A stretch of 64,000 nt of DNA from Sclerodactyla briareus. Lineage: Eukaryota > Echinodermata > Holothuroidea > Dendrochirotida > Sclerodactylidae. Under the pieces are notes generated by a model that ran no database searches, had not been told where the DNA came from, and saw only the letters and a program-made list of their open reading frames with translations. Of the stretch, positions 1 to 11,700 are shown piece by piece (the stretch's first letter is position 1; the number at the start of each line of letters is the position of its first letter). Location: positions 1-64,000 of the forward strand of contig JAODTK010000821.1 of the NCBI GenBank assembly GCA_026419785.1, given 5' to 3'. A program made the position numbers and the translations under genes.

Positions 1-1289
1 TATTGTATTCAATATATTATTCTTTTTGTCTTAAACGGGTCATGAGTGGTTATCCCCCAAAATCCTGTCCCATTCGTACGTATACTCCAATTAGCGATAT
101 GTTCATTGCTCATCTAACAAGAAAGATTGCTGGTTTCTGTACCGGTACATAACATTTCAAACTCAACATATTTTTTCAAGTGAGCCTGGGATCGAGATTG
201 CCAGTTATGCCATCTAGGACCCTTTTGTGCCAAAACTGTTGGCACTGACCGAACCTATATGGTCCCGCTCCACTTCAGACATTCCCCGTTTGCAATTCTT
301 ATTGGCCGAACTTAATTTTTTGATTACCCCTCACTTCAAATTAGGCTCCACGGTCCCTGTCCTTATTATCCGAGTGGAATATTCCTTTCAGTACTTATTA
401 ATGCGGAGGATGGGGCTTCCACCTTAAGGGTGCATTGGTGCGGTACTTCAGTGTTGGCAAGTGTAATATTTGTGTTGAGGGCTGCTTTGGACAGATGCGG
501 GGGTGAGAGGTCTCGGGTGTCACAATGGACAGCGGTTCTATGTATTCGTCTATCATCGGTGGGTGGTGGATGGTGTCACCAATTCAAGCGATAGGAATAT
601 TACGCGCAACAGTTGTCTACTTTCGCGCTGATGTTCAGAAATTAGAAATAAGCTCGACGAGCTCCGGCTTTTGGTGCGGGAGCGCACTAGTTTTGGTGCG
701 GGAGACCGCAACCGCGGTGGAGTTGGGTTAGAGTCTGGACGGAATGAGGAACATTCCATGTTTCAAATCCCACATTCCGGGTTATGGTGACTGGCTAGGC
801 AAATCTGTCTCTTGCTCCTTTTGGCGCATATTAAACATCTCGAAGATTCTGGGCAATCTCGAGTTTGAGAAATTGCGGAAACACAAACTTGTATCGGAAA
901 GTGACTTGAATGATGATGAATGCCAATTTCAAATGGAAGCTAACGGCGATTCGTGGGGATTTCATGATCCAGGTCTTCAAAATCGTCCATGGCCAGGCGC
1001 GTACCGTGAAGATTTGTTTTGTGTTTTTGTTTCGGGGAGGGTGGGGGGGGGGGGTTGAGATCGGAACCTAAGGGAAGTGAGCCCTCATAAATGGCCTCAC
1101 CCCCCCTGTTGGCAAATGAGTACAATTTTTGGGCCCCTAGAATCATGCGGCTGCAATACTTGCTAAATCACAGCTGCAAAACCTCTATATTTTGGTTTTG
1201 TTTTGTTATCACTCGGGTAATGGGCGGGTTCTGACCCCCCCCCCCCCCCCGTGGAGTACACACGCCCATGGTTTGGGGACCTCCTTTCG
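1..1289. other. Unassigned sequence with G/C homopolymers
   Basis: No gene is recognised here. Short open frames on both strands overlap and match no family I know. There is a run of 12 G at 1,043-1,054 and a run of 16 C at 1,235-1,250. The latter sits just upstream of the LINE relic that follows. Confidence 0.5.
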
Positions 1290-1475
1290 ACATTTCTTCG
1301 AATGTTAACACTAGGTGGGACCAGTGTCTCAGGCCTTCGTGGTAAACGTTGTGGATTACTTTCTGGAGTTTTCTATTCGCGAGGAGTGATGGGGAATAGC
1401 CTCCTTGCAAATGTTGTTTAGTCCAAGAGTGTTATGCCTCAAGAACAGTCTTGAGTTGACTCCACTTAGTCCACT
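1290..1475 (+). mobile_element. LINE ORF2 3'-end relic (copy 1 of a shared family)
   Basis: The stretch resembles the extreme C-terminus of LINE ORF2 proteins, a region rich in Arg/Lys and Leu/Asp followed by W-N-S-L-P, V-V, S-V-N-A-F-K-N and L. Here it must be read across several one-base indels: the Trp, Asn-Ser-Leu, Ala-Asn-Val-Val, Ser-Lys-Ser-Val and Lys-Asn-Ser-Leu groups fall in order at about 1,375-1,455. Better preserved copies lie at 16.1 kb (minus) and 43.8 kb (plus), which supports the reading. It is a dead 5'-truncated fragment. The assignment rests on motif order, not on an intact frame. Confidence 0.6.
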
Positions 1476-4400
1476 AGTTGTAGGAGAATTCGTTGAGGTC
1501 TGTTGTTTCTTCTCCTGGGTTGGTTCTTATTGCTGCATTCCTTCCTGATCCTTTCCTATTAAACTAATCTTGCCGCCTGTGATATGGACGACGACCAACA
1601 TACCACACCATATAATTTTTTTGGCGATGTTGACTGATGCCACTGGAAGAACGTCGAAATTCTAAGCTCCCGCCTACTCCTTGATATAATTACTAGATCG
1701 GCTCAAAAAAGCAGCAGGTTCCATTCACTCCACTGTGTGGACATCCACAACCCAGTAGGAGTAGTCTCATCATCCATTCTGTCTTCCATTTAGGTGTTTA
1801 GAAGAAATTCTGAATCTTCTTGTCCAGCTAAGCTTCTACAATACTAATTAGGATGCATTAGGAATTTTAAAAACCATCATCAGCATTTTGCTAACATGCG
1901 CCCATGTATGCTACCATCGGATCTTCATCATCGTTGTTTAGGACAACATGATCTTGCAGACTATATGAGTATGCGTGGAACGCACAGTTTTTGGATCGGA
2001 TTCCTGCGAACTCATTGATTTTATCTCTCCGGCGTGGTCCCACGGAAGGGGGGGGGGCACTCAGTCCCCCCATGTACTCACCCCCCCCCCCCCCGCCCAA
2101 GTGTCAGAGAGTATAAATTCATGCTATATGGGCTATGAGATTATTTAAAAAAGCACAACCTAATATCTATGCCTATTATACGTATTTTGTTGCTCTGTCC
2201 CCACAGCACAATCCAGCCTAATTTTCCGCAGGCTTCCAACTGTTTGAGTCTTGTTCTCTGAGCGACCGGTATTGCCCTACTCTTCAGTCAGCGAGAGTTT
2301 CATGTCAAGCAAATGATGGATCTCGTTTGTCGATCTGATGTGGAGTTTGCAAGAACGTAACAATTTTTTGATTGGCGATCATTCAAGTAGCCTCTATTCT
2401 TCTAATTATCATTCCTATTTGAAAGCGGGAACTGTAACACGAGTAATGGATATCTAATTCTGAAAATGTGCTGGAATTTCATATCGATAATATTTTTCTC
2501 TGGGTTGATCTCATCACCCCTACAAAAACGAAAACAGAACTAAACGTTGTATTCACGACTGAACTTTTTCATTCAGCCTCTCGGGGGCTTCCCCCCCCCC
2601 ACAGCGGGGACCTATCTGGAGTGCTTCGTTCCAAAATTCCCTTTGAGCTGAGTCCTGATACGTCGCTGTCCTCTCCGCCGGTAATCAGCCCTCCCTCCCC
2701 CCTCCGCCATCCCCTTTCCCTCCTACAACTTCCCTTACCACGTACAGTTACGCCGGCCTCACACTGTGCGGAATTTCTCCTCAGCAGGCTGCTGAGGCCC
2801 GTGGCGGTGGGACAACTCCCGCTTCCGCGAGACCGCATAGCGTGAAGCCAACGACCCGCATGGACTTGGTTCACTGCCAGCTTCCGTACTCGCGGAAGCC
2901 CTTCCGCAATATTTTTAAAACGAGTTCAAAACTTTCGAGACATTACGCAAAGTTCCCGTCATCTTTTTAAAGAAGTGGGAAATAATCCTGAATAATAAGG
3001 GACAGATGGAGTAACCCTAAAACTAAAACGTATTTCTGGCGGAAGACTAGCAGACAATTGGTATCCTTCATTCCGTCTTCGGCTATCGGAGGTCCGAATT
3101 CATACCGCATCACCGGAAAAACCTCGGGGCAGGACCCGGTTGAATGGAAAGTAGACACGCTCATACCTGCAACCAGATATTCCTGTTTGGCAGGCAGGGT
3201 ATACTACTCTTGGAGCAAGCCACTCGGGCCCGGCTCTCTTCTTCATCTGCTGTGATTATAGTATCCTGTTTCGAGGTGGGTCGTCGCACTGGTAGTGTAA
3301 TATAACATGACAGAGATCTGTCTTTTGCGATCCGTTTGTTGCATACGCCAAAGCGGCCGTGTCCCACTCGCAAGGCTCCACAAGCCGGATATAATACCAA
3401 ATTCCAGGCCTTATCCAGTCTTTTGGTGTGCATATGGGCACGAGTTGCTCGACTTGACTGCGTAGATATATCGCAAGTTTGGGAAAAACATAAAGACACT
3501 GCGGTCTCCCCCCTCCTAAACAAACAAACCGCAGCCTTCGCAAAGACACTGCGTGCGGATTACCCGCTTGAGCCGCGAGCGTTTGCGAGCATATGTGGAT
3601 GTGAGACTGGCTTTACAGCTTACGGCTACATTCAACAGAAGTGTCACTTCTCACTGGCAGTTCCAGTTCTTCTAGTCAGCTGCAGCAGTGCATGCATTAC
3701 ACCCCCTCCCTATTATTTAAAAACAGATCAGTTGGATCGTAGGTCTCTAATAAGGTCAAAGGATGGATGGTCGTCTGCTAGCGTCCAGCGAACAAGCGAC
3801 GGCGAAATTTTGCATGACGTCACGACAAAAATATGTAATGGGGGTTAGAATGTAATTTGAAGCGATTATGTTAATTCATATATATCAATTTTCTTGAACG
3901 GAAAAGATGCGTGAAATATACCATTTTGGTTTCAATTTATCTAAATGCTGGGGTTGCAGTAGTGCAGTATATGTTTACAAGATTTATTTCAATTGACGAC
4001 AATCCATCTTCAATAATGTTTCCTAACAAAAAATGCCTGGAAATAATTGTATAGTATGTAGGTGGGATGTATATGTATTATGTGTAATATGTATTGTGTC
4101 ACGCTCATGGCATTGTCGAATTCATATTTAGAAGAATTATATCCTGTCGTCCAAACGCCCCTGCGCCGCTTCTCTTCACCAACCACTCACTCGCTCAGTG
4201 AGCACATGCCTGGAAGGCACCGTAGGTAGAAGAATAAAATCGGCTGCAGCCCCAACAGATCGAGTATAGTTAATAAGGAAAAAAGTGTGGTTGAAATCTA
4301 TAACTGATGTCATCGCGGCAGTTAATTGTTGACTGTTGGACATAAGAGCGCCACACAAGGCGAGTATACTACATTCGCACTGGGGAAGGAACTGCTGTCC

Positions 4401-4499
4401 AAGCAGCACTAACCTGTTGAAACTCGTTTACTAGGCTCATTCACTCAGATGTGCAGGATGACACTTTTAACCAACAGTGATTGCCTAAGCATACCGACC
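1476..4499. other. Unassigned 3-kb stretch
   Basis: No supported gene. It contains G10 at 2,048-2,057, C14 at 2,081-2,094, a GC-rich patch at about 2,690-2,900 with a small perfect hairpin near 2,780 (CCTCAGCAG/CTGCTGAGG), and long but unrecognised frames near 2.5 and 3.4 kb. Nothing here has splice signals or family motifs I can defend. Confidence 0.45.
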
Positions 4500-5018
4500 C
4501 CTACACGATATCTTTTCGCCCACTCCATTGCGATGTGGGAGCGATGCGTCGCGAATTGAAGTAGGCGGACAGAGATCAGTGGGCGCGAATAAATTTTCAG
4601 AAGTCGGCGGGAACATCGCAATCATGCATCCACCTCGCATCGACCATAGCCGCCGTTGGACGTGCATTGTTCAAAATTTTGTTATCGGTATTGGCATCGC
4701 GAGAGCGCATTCGCAAGATGTTGCGCCAGTGGGCGACCGAACAATCCTATTGATATCATTAGGTCGCAGCGCTTCGCACCCGGGCCGACGATTTTTTATG
4801 TGGGGCCAACAGCTGTTGTATTTATGGGGGGCCATAACAAATGATGCCACCAATTCCCATTTGCATACATGTAGGGGGCCTACCGGTACGTATCAAATTG
4901 CTATTGGCATTATATGGCCTACATAATTATCTGGTTATTCACGGGTTAAGAAAATCGGAAAAAACAAAATGCCTCCAGGGAAAGGCGTTCAAAATCCTGT
5001 GCCGTGCCCCGCGGAGAA

Positions 5019-5157
5019 ATGAAGAGGCTGTGTAGAATGGTAAAAAAAACCAGCCAACCTCTACAAGATAACCTCCCCGAACTATTACAACAGGAGCAAA
5101 AAAGAGAGGATTTGGAATGATGGGACGAAGCTGTTCGAGCTGGAGCACCGTAAGTAG
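5019..5157 (+). pseudogene. MADF/Myb-like Harbinger accessory protein, fragment
   Basis: The frame from an ATG at 5,019 reads R-L-C-R-M-V-K-K. After a one-base slip in the A-run at 5,042-5,049 it continues P-A-N-L-Y-K-I-T-S-P-N-Y-Y-N-R-S-K-K-E-R, then I-W-N-D and L-E-H-R. This is the pattern of a MADF domain: a start like LI.LVK, then P.LYD..SP.Y.NR, then W..I and L. A GTAAGT directly after the Glu-His codons at about 5,150 could be a splice donor. In PIF/Harbinger elements such proteins help the transposase bind DNA and enter the nucleus. Only the first half of the domain is present and the frame is broken. Its convergence on the adjacent transposase relic supports the call. Confidence 0.65.
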
Positions 5158-5292
5158 CCTAATTTCCTAAACACACACATTTCGGCATCAAGCCAGCCAG
5201 GGACACGAATAACATAACGGGAGAGGGGAGAGAGGGTGGAAAAAGCTACCTCACTGTGAAGCTTCCTTATCTCTTCGGGGGGGAGTTTAATG

Positions 5293-5616
5293 TTAATTTC
5301 CTTCGTGGGCGCCTTGCTGAATCAGGTCATCAAACATTTCGGTCCATAAATCACATACAAAAATTACATACTGTTGCGGGTGGTACACAGGGTCAGTGCC
5401 GGGTCTCACCCGGATGGTAGGGTGCCATGAGGCTGGTCGTTCCCTTTGTATGAGAGGACCGACAATCTCTAATAATTTTTTGAACTGCTCAGGACAGATT
5501 CGCTGGAACGCAAAGTAACCCGAAGCATCCTCCTCGGCAAGCTCGACCATCATCGTTTCGTAATGTCCCAGCAGCTCTCGGTAAGAACCATGGTCGAGTC
5601 CACCACGTCGTGCCAT
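5293..5616 (-). pseudogene. HARBI1-like Harbinger transposase, N-terminal fragment
   Basis: The 107-residue frame opens with M-A-R-R-G-G and carries L-L-G-H-Y-E-T-M-M-V-E-L-A-E-E-D, then G-Y-F-A-F-Q-R-I-C-P-E-Q-F and L-L-E-I-V-G-P-L-I-Q-R. Harbinger transposases have the same N-terminal signature: ...YE.L..EL..ED...F.NFLR..P..F.ELL..VGP.I. The downstream helix-turn-helix and the DDE catalytic domain, some 250 residues in intact proteins, are missing. The frame upstream on the same strand (5,647-5,865) contains R-R-F-W, which may be the usual basic start of such proteins in a shifted frame. The fragment cannot be catalytic. Confidence 0.7.
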
Positions 5617-5900
5617 CTTTATTTGGCGGCTCTCTCCTGCGGCATATCATATGCGGACAAACAATCGAGTTGACAAATTGTTTCCCGCCAAAATTCGCAT
5701 GTGCTTGCGCAAATAAGCTTCGCCCGATGCCGATGCATTGGCAGGGCGCATCGCCCAGAATCGGCGGAATATAGATCGTGTAGTGAGTGGCGGGCCTGTG
5801 CGTCTTCGTTCCGCTCGCTGTTGAACCTGAATCATGGAGGGACTGGTGGGCGGTTGCAACGTCAACGTTGATTGCCCAATCGAAGATTCTCTCTTACTAA

Positions 5901-7880
5901 ATTACGAGGAACGGCCATCTGTTGGAAAATTACTCTATGATCTGATCTGGATTGTTTCAACACTCCAACCTAGTTTTTGGCATACCTTAATGGATATTCT
6001 TTGTTAATTCCCATTTGAAGGATTCATATTTTTTCTGACTCGTTGCGGCCGATTCCAAACAAGGCTGCAACATGCGGCGCCTCGCATAGCGCTAAACTGT
6101 GCTTTTCGTTCATTTTAGGCTTCAAAATGCCTCATTTTTCGATAAGTTCTCATTTTTCGGTATTGTCAAGGTTATTGAAAATCTTCTGTAAATAGTCATG
6201 ACCAAAATATGGTGCGATTTTTTCGCGGAATCTATCAGGGTTGTCTCCATCCATATCAACGCCGTGTGCTACTGATGACTGACAACTACGCGCACCTCAT
6301 CGTAATGATATGAGCAGAATCCCCAATATGTTGGTCACATCGACCGCGGTGGTAATATGGCCTGAGAGTGATAGCCCCTCTATTTTCGGAACGCTTCTCC
6401 ATATCTCTGCTTTAGCAGGCTAGAGCAGCACTGGTCCGTCGTCTAGCCATTCACAGCAGGGAGGGGGGGGGGGAATGGGAGGAAGGGGGGGGGCGTGGTG
6501 TCGGGATCACACGCCGGCCTGCAGCTAGCTCACGCCTCCGTAGAGTGTGCCCCTAACTTCCGTCTCCCACTTCCAAAGTGACACGGACGCACTCACCCAC
6601 ACATGCAGCAATGGTGAGTGTATACTGGTATAGGTCCCTCCTCAGTTCTGGCTAATGAATAAACACCAGGCCTGAATAGAAGTTCGAGAGTGGTCAATCG
6701 TTCCGTTTACACCAACCCGGCTTACATATGGCATAAGCGCCTACTTGGAATTTTCGAGGATAATTTGGTTGACGTAATATAATTTGTGTGCATGATAAAC
6801 TCTTTTTTATATTTCAGGTAACAACTCCTGTTGTTTAGGAGTTAGTACCGAGCATTTTCTGAAATGAATGTTATGGGAAACCCATACCCCCCCCCCCCCG
6901 GCCCCCCAGTTGAAACTGGCAGAGTCAGTTCAGAGACAACCTCACCCTCAACGACTACAAAGATACAATCCCAAATGCAAGTTTTGAACATTTTTTTAAT
7001 TCAATTGGTTTCGCCTCTCTAAAAGGTGCCAGCAATGTTTAGTAGCGCCGGAGATGGAATCTAACCGCAGCGAGATGTTGATTCTGGGAAGAATCGGTTG
7101 AAATCGACCTCTAAAGTAGTCTACAGACGCAACGCGCATGATTTTAAAAACCGAAAGGTTTGTATATCATTCGCACTTTCAGGTTGCACTATAGTGCTTT
7201 TTCATTTCCTTTCTGTTTCTTTGTTTTTCATCAACTTCTTTCAGATTCCTTTGTATCTCTGCTTATCACAATACGAAAATATCAGAGGTCATCTTGGTAG
7301 TCTCAGTATTTTACAATAACATTTATCAGCACAGTATATAGTATGCTGATAACCTACTAAGACATACATGATTAATAATTGTAATAATGGCAAGCTGATT
7401 TGTTAGCCTAGGGACTAAAACAACCAAAAACAGCTAATAGTTCATTATGCCTCAACCCAACCCCGAATGACCGAACTTATTTTTTTATTTTGTTTACCCC
7501 CTCTTTTATTATCCTTTAGCTATCCCTCCAACTCTGTCCTCTTGGGATGACTTCCTCTCACATTGCATTTTGGCCATAAAGGCGATCCAACGACGATTAA
7601 CACCCCTATGCTGAAGTTGACGCTGCTGTGTGGAATATGAAATAACAATACGTCAGTGTTTTTTTGTAACTTTGGCCATGTCTATGTGCGAATAGAATTT
7701 TGGACATCAGCAACCCTAATCTACCTATAGGCGACCCAAGAGGAACAATGTCCCCCCACACCCGTGTTGCAAGGCGATTGTACTTTTCCACATCAATTCC
7801 TGCTCACTAGAATTTGGGTCTCCGCGCTTGCATATAGTTCCGAGTTGATATATTCCATACACTGTTGATTTGCGTGCAGA
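5901..7880. other. Unassigned sequence
   Basis: No gene recognised. There are G-runs near 6,461-6,492 and a C-run near 6,887-6,899, both interrupted. The sequence is otherwise mixed AT-rich with no splice-supported frame. Confidence 0.45.
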
Positions 7881-7884
7881 GTTG

Positions 7885-8025
7885 CCAGGAACTTACACTG
7901 TAAATTGAGTTTTTACAGTCACTGTGGATTACGGGTGAAATTTACAGTGCTTTAGAGTTTACAGAAATTACCTGAAACTCTTCTGCAATTCTACAGTATT
8001 TTTTTTTACAGGTATAGTTCCGAGT
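7885..8025. repeat. Short palindromic MITE-like repeat (ACTGTAAA words)
   Basis: The words ACTGTAAA/TTTACAGT recur in both orientations at about 7,897, 7,912, 7,948, 7,960 and 8,000, so the segment can fold on itself. The arrangement is like that of short non-autonomous DNA elements. I cannot show a target duplication, and the boundaries are approximate. Confidence 0.4.
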
Positions 8026-8029
8026 TTCA

Positions 8030-10220
8030 TATAGTTCCCGAGTTAAACAGAAACCGATGTTAACTGAAACCATGTTACACATACATCCAATTGCTCGCCA
8101 TTGGGGCAATGTTTCTCATCATTAGTTACTGTACAGGTATCTGCCTGTCACTCAATTGGCCACTTCGCTGATATAATAGCTCCATGTCATTGTTATATTT
8201 TCGTGAGAAACAAATATTTCAAAACGTCCCAAGCGACAGTCCTCCAGACCTCCATCTCAAGAAGCATGAATAGTTCAATGATTTCATAGTGAATACATGT
8301 CAAAATTATAACAATCAATAAAAAAGCTGACATGGGCGCTAGATCCCTCGTCTTCATGTTCGAAGAGAATATAGAGGTTCTCAAGGCGATACAAATACAT
8401 GAAATTGTACACTCAATGTTATAATTGACTGTATGTGGGTCAAGTTTTCACCCCCGCATTTGACTTAGTTTCCTCCATATTTTTTCTTACCAGGTACATC
8501 TATACCCGTCTAAGGACACATACTCGACCAATTTTATTTAAATATCAACATTGAGTTAATGGCACAACATTGAGTTACGCGTACATATTATGAACACAAT
8601 CTATTTGGTGACAGCATGGTGAAACTTATTGTTCATCTTGTTTTGGCAGTGTTTCGGGCCTATAACTTGTTTGTATATACGTGACATTACACTTCTTTTT
8701 TGGCTCGCTGATTGACCTTTCCGAAACAGAGCATTTGTTCGGTTTTGAAACACTTCATAGCTTATAACTTTTTTTTGTTTTCACAATCGGTGAAATTCTT
8801 TATTTACAAGGCAAACATTGAATGATCAGCCTTCGGTAGCTGCATGATTTTACGAAAAATCTCCAATGCCCAGGTTTGGATTTGATTTCGACGGGTTTCA
8901 GAACAAACTGGCTCATCTATGACACTGGCCGCCATCGATCGTGGATTAGCACCGGCGACCTGCCTCGCCCTCTCTTCTCGACATAGTTATTATATTTAAA
9001 TAATAATTAATTACGCTGTATGGTCCTACAGTGACGGCACAAAGGAAATACTGAATTTTCATGCCCAAACCACAGAAAAAATACGAAAAAGCCTTTCCGA
9101 TCGTTTTAACCAGCGAGTTCAGAGGTGCCACTGCTATTAACGCGCGTCCCCTGCCTGAGGAGATTGCCTCTATAGTTATATTCTCGGCATATTTACCCAT
9201 AATTTCATATAAATGCATTTTCAATAAATTAATTTCGGAGCGAATATGCCCCGAAATCACACCCATGCAGCCATCACCAGGCGGCACCCACTAATTTATG
9301 CCATGATGCAACGACTATTTGCGCTGTATCTCAATCACGTGTCACCACAGTCAGTGTGCTTCACTAGTGTGAAGCACGGTTAACAATTACTCCTCAGAAC
9401 GAGTTCCTACATCGCTAGATGCCAAACACCAACCCAACCCCCAACCCCACTATCACCCAGTAGCCCTGAATCTATCCTCCGCAACACTGTCAGTTAAGAA
9501 TACTCTTCTCTCGAATGACATTATTCCTCTGTACGTGTCATACATGAATCAGTCATCACATCTACTACCCATTTGTTGATCGCTACTGAAATCGACCCTG
9601 GGACTGGACCCACATCTTCCTCTTCCTCCTCCTGTTCCTCCTCCTGCTCCTTCTCTTGTCTTCAGCGCCATTCACCCTCACCGCCATAGGGTGTCCCTCG
9701 GGACTACGCGGCTTCCTCCGTTCCAGCCGCAACCACACAGCTTTAACGCCTTCTTCGAGAGCTGCATTAAAGAACAACTGATTCGCGGTCCCCCGGAAGT
9801 CGGTCCCTGGTACCTTCTGACCGACTGCAGGGGGTTTCTTCGCGTTTGTCTCTTGCTTCATACCGAATTGTCTCGCTTCCCTTATACCTCTCGATACGAG
9901 TCTGTGGGTAGGACATATTTCCGCCACTCTCCCGGCTTTAGATAGCCGATATATGGCATATTAGGGTCAACTACAAGTGGTCTGCCCATATGCTTTTCAA
10001 TCATTGCCGTCCTTGTTGATTTTACAACGTTTGGTTTTGCCTTCCGAGCTCTTCATCTCGGGCTTTTGTCAATAACGACTGCTCAGGCTCGTTTCCACTG
10101 CTTATTTGTTCCTTTCCAGTGTCTATTGAATGACCAGACCATGAGCACAGTAACGGCGATAACAGAGACCATGAAGAGCCATCGTGTGATGAACTTCTGC
10201 AAAATAAACCAGAACACAAT
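8030..10220. other. Unassigned sequence
   Basis: There are open frames on both strands at about 8.95-9.29 kb and 9.58-9.93 kb. The latter includes a basic stretch that comes only from a CTCCTC-rich low-complexity tract at about 9,613-9,660. No family is recognised and no splice structure can be argued. Confidence 0.4.
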
Positions 10221-10229
10221 TGATTAATG

Positions 10230-10410
10230 ATGATAGATAGTAGTAGATAGATAGATAGATAGATAGATGATAGATAGATAGATAGATAGTAGATAGATAG
10301 ATGGATGGATGGATGGATGGATGGATGGATGGATGGATGGATGGATGGAGGACGGACGGACGGACGGACGGACGGACGGACGGACGGACGGACGGACGGA
10401 CGGACGGACG

Positions 10411-10452
<42 letters not shown>

Positions 10453-10486
10453 TAGATAGATAGATAGATAGATGATAGATAGATAG
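10230..10486. repeat. Compound tetranucleotide microsatellite GATA-GATG-GACG-GACA-GATA
   Basis: Five consecutive blocks, read on the plus strand: GATA (10,230-10,301, slightly interrupted), GATG (about 10,301-10,349), GACG (about 10,350-10,415), GACA (about 10,416-10,450) and GATA again (10,451-10,486). Each block's unit differs from its neighbour by a single transition, and the last block returns to the first unit. On the minus strand this gives long artificial frames of Ser-Val-Arg-Pro, Ser-Ile-His-Pro and Ser-Ile-Tyr-Leu repeats that are not genes. Confidence 0.97.
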
Positions 10487-10489
10487 GGC

Positions 10490-11700
10490 GAGCAGGTAAA
10501 ATTGCTTCATGACCGATTCGAAAAATGCCGGCACGCCCGCCAGGCATGGAAAACGCAGCTAAGAACGATAAAAAAAAAACATATAAAATCGGACATAAGA
10601 ACGTGAATACATTACACGGCGTCAAATGCGCGAAGCAACACAGAATGGCAAGAGATGCGTAAAAGTCGGATACATGATAAGTATAGGAAATGAACTCCAT
10701 ATGATAAACGGCGGAAGAGATTAACGAGTGAAAGATTAATTGAAAATTGTGACAGCTTCCCCCACGAAAAACGAAGGTAACGATTCGTTTGAGCCCAAGG
10801 TGGTCTCATATCCTCCCGCTACGAGGGATAATAAAAACCGACCATTCTAGTATATAAGGGATGGTCCGGGTCCCCAAGAACTCATTAAAGTTTATCCCAA
10901 ATGCGACTTTCGTACTCCCGGCAACCGTGGGCAAGCATATCCCAACAACCTTAAACGCCGTCTGGCAATATATTCGAAACCATTCATGGATGTCTTATTC
11001 GTGTTGCAAAACCCATCATTACCGTATGCCCAACACTGCATATTATTGATTATAAAAACAAAGGTAAAAGTTCTGGTTTAGAGATTCCGACTCCCGTGCG
11101 GGCCATTTGCCATCATGAGTAACATGTACATCCCACTTGAGCTGATCATCAAATATTACACCTATTTGTATTCACTAACTCTCTCTAATGCTTTATTGTC
11201 GATAAGGACTGGATCCGGCACCACCCGTGTTTACTCTACGAATGTCTGCAATCAGTTCCAGTAATAAGAAACATTTGCGAACATTTGCGAACGCCCATTC
11301 GAAAAAACGCACATTCGAACAGGTATACAGTTGAAGTAACGTTTCAAGGTTGTTTCGTTTCCTGTTCCAAAGAAGGGTTGAAGGCACGCAATGAAATATG
11401 CTTCTCAGCCTGCTTCAACGGTCACTAACTACTAATTTGCAACAATTCATATCAGAGTGAACGTGGACAGACAGACACCAACAAGATTTCGCGTTCTCCT
11501 CTTTCAGCAATTCCGGGGTTCAACGTAGCAGGCGTAAATGATTTTTGCTTGTGCCGATCACAATCATCACATCCACGCTTTTTCATTCCATTGTTGCATT
11601 CTTTCATTTCGTTATACTTTCGTTGTATGAATATTTAATAATCTTTTTTTGTTTCCTGCCGGATGTTAAATTCTATGCAGTTACGCTGGCATGTGTATGT
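10490..11700. other. Unassigned sequence
   Basis: No gene, RNA or repeat is recognised, apart from a local direct duplication of GAACATTTGC near 11,277. Confidence 0.45.

Larger units (their letters stand above)
4500..5900. mobile_element. PIF/Harbinger-type DNA transposon relic
   Basis: Two relic genes face each other: a MADF/Myb-like fragment on the plus strand (5,019-5,157) and a HARBI1-like transposase N-terminus on the minus strand (5,293-5,616). Autonomous PIF/Harbinger elements carry exactly this pair, a DDE transposase and a Myb/MADF DNA-binding partner. The flanks at 4,500-4,800 and 5,680-5,870 share a CpG-rich style and similar short words, but I cannot align terminal inverted repeats or a 3-bp target duplication. 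The ends given are therefore approximate, and the element is inactive. Confidence 0.65.

Noticed and set aside
2468..2874. Pro/Ser-rich frame (plus) and Gly/Arg-rich frame (minus)
   Set aside because: Explained by local GC-rich composition on both strands.
3336..3848. 170-residue plus-strand frame
   Set aside because: No recognisable domain, no splice or promoter context, and two open frames overlap it on the other strand.
8946..9294. 113-residue minus and 77-residue plus frames over the same bases
   Set aside because: Neither resembles a known family, and coding on both strands of the same segment is unlikely.
9583..9927. 114-residue minus-strand frame with an Arg/Lys-rich C-terminal stretch
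   Set aside because: The basic stretch is a CTCCTC-type low-complexity tract; the rest is unrecognised.
10022..10700. Long minus-strand frames (158 and 170 residues) of Ser-Val-Arg-Pro and Ser-Ile-His-Pro repeats
   Set aside because: They are translations of the tetranucleotide array; any frame through such a repeat stays open.
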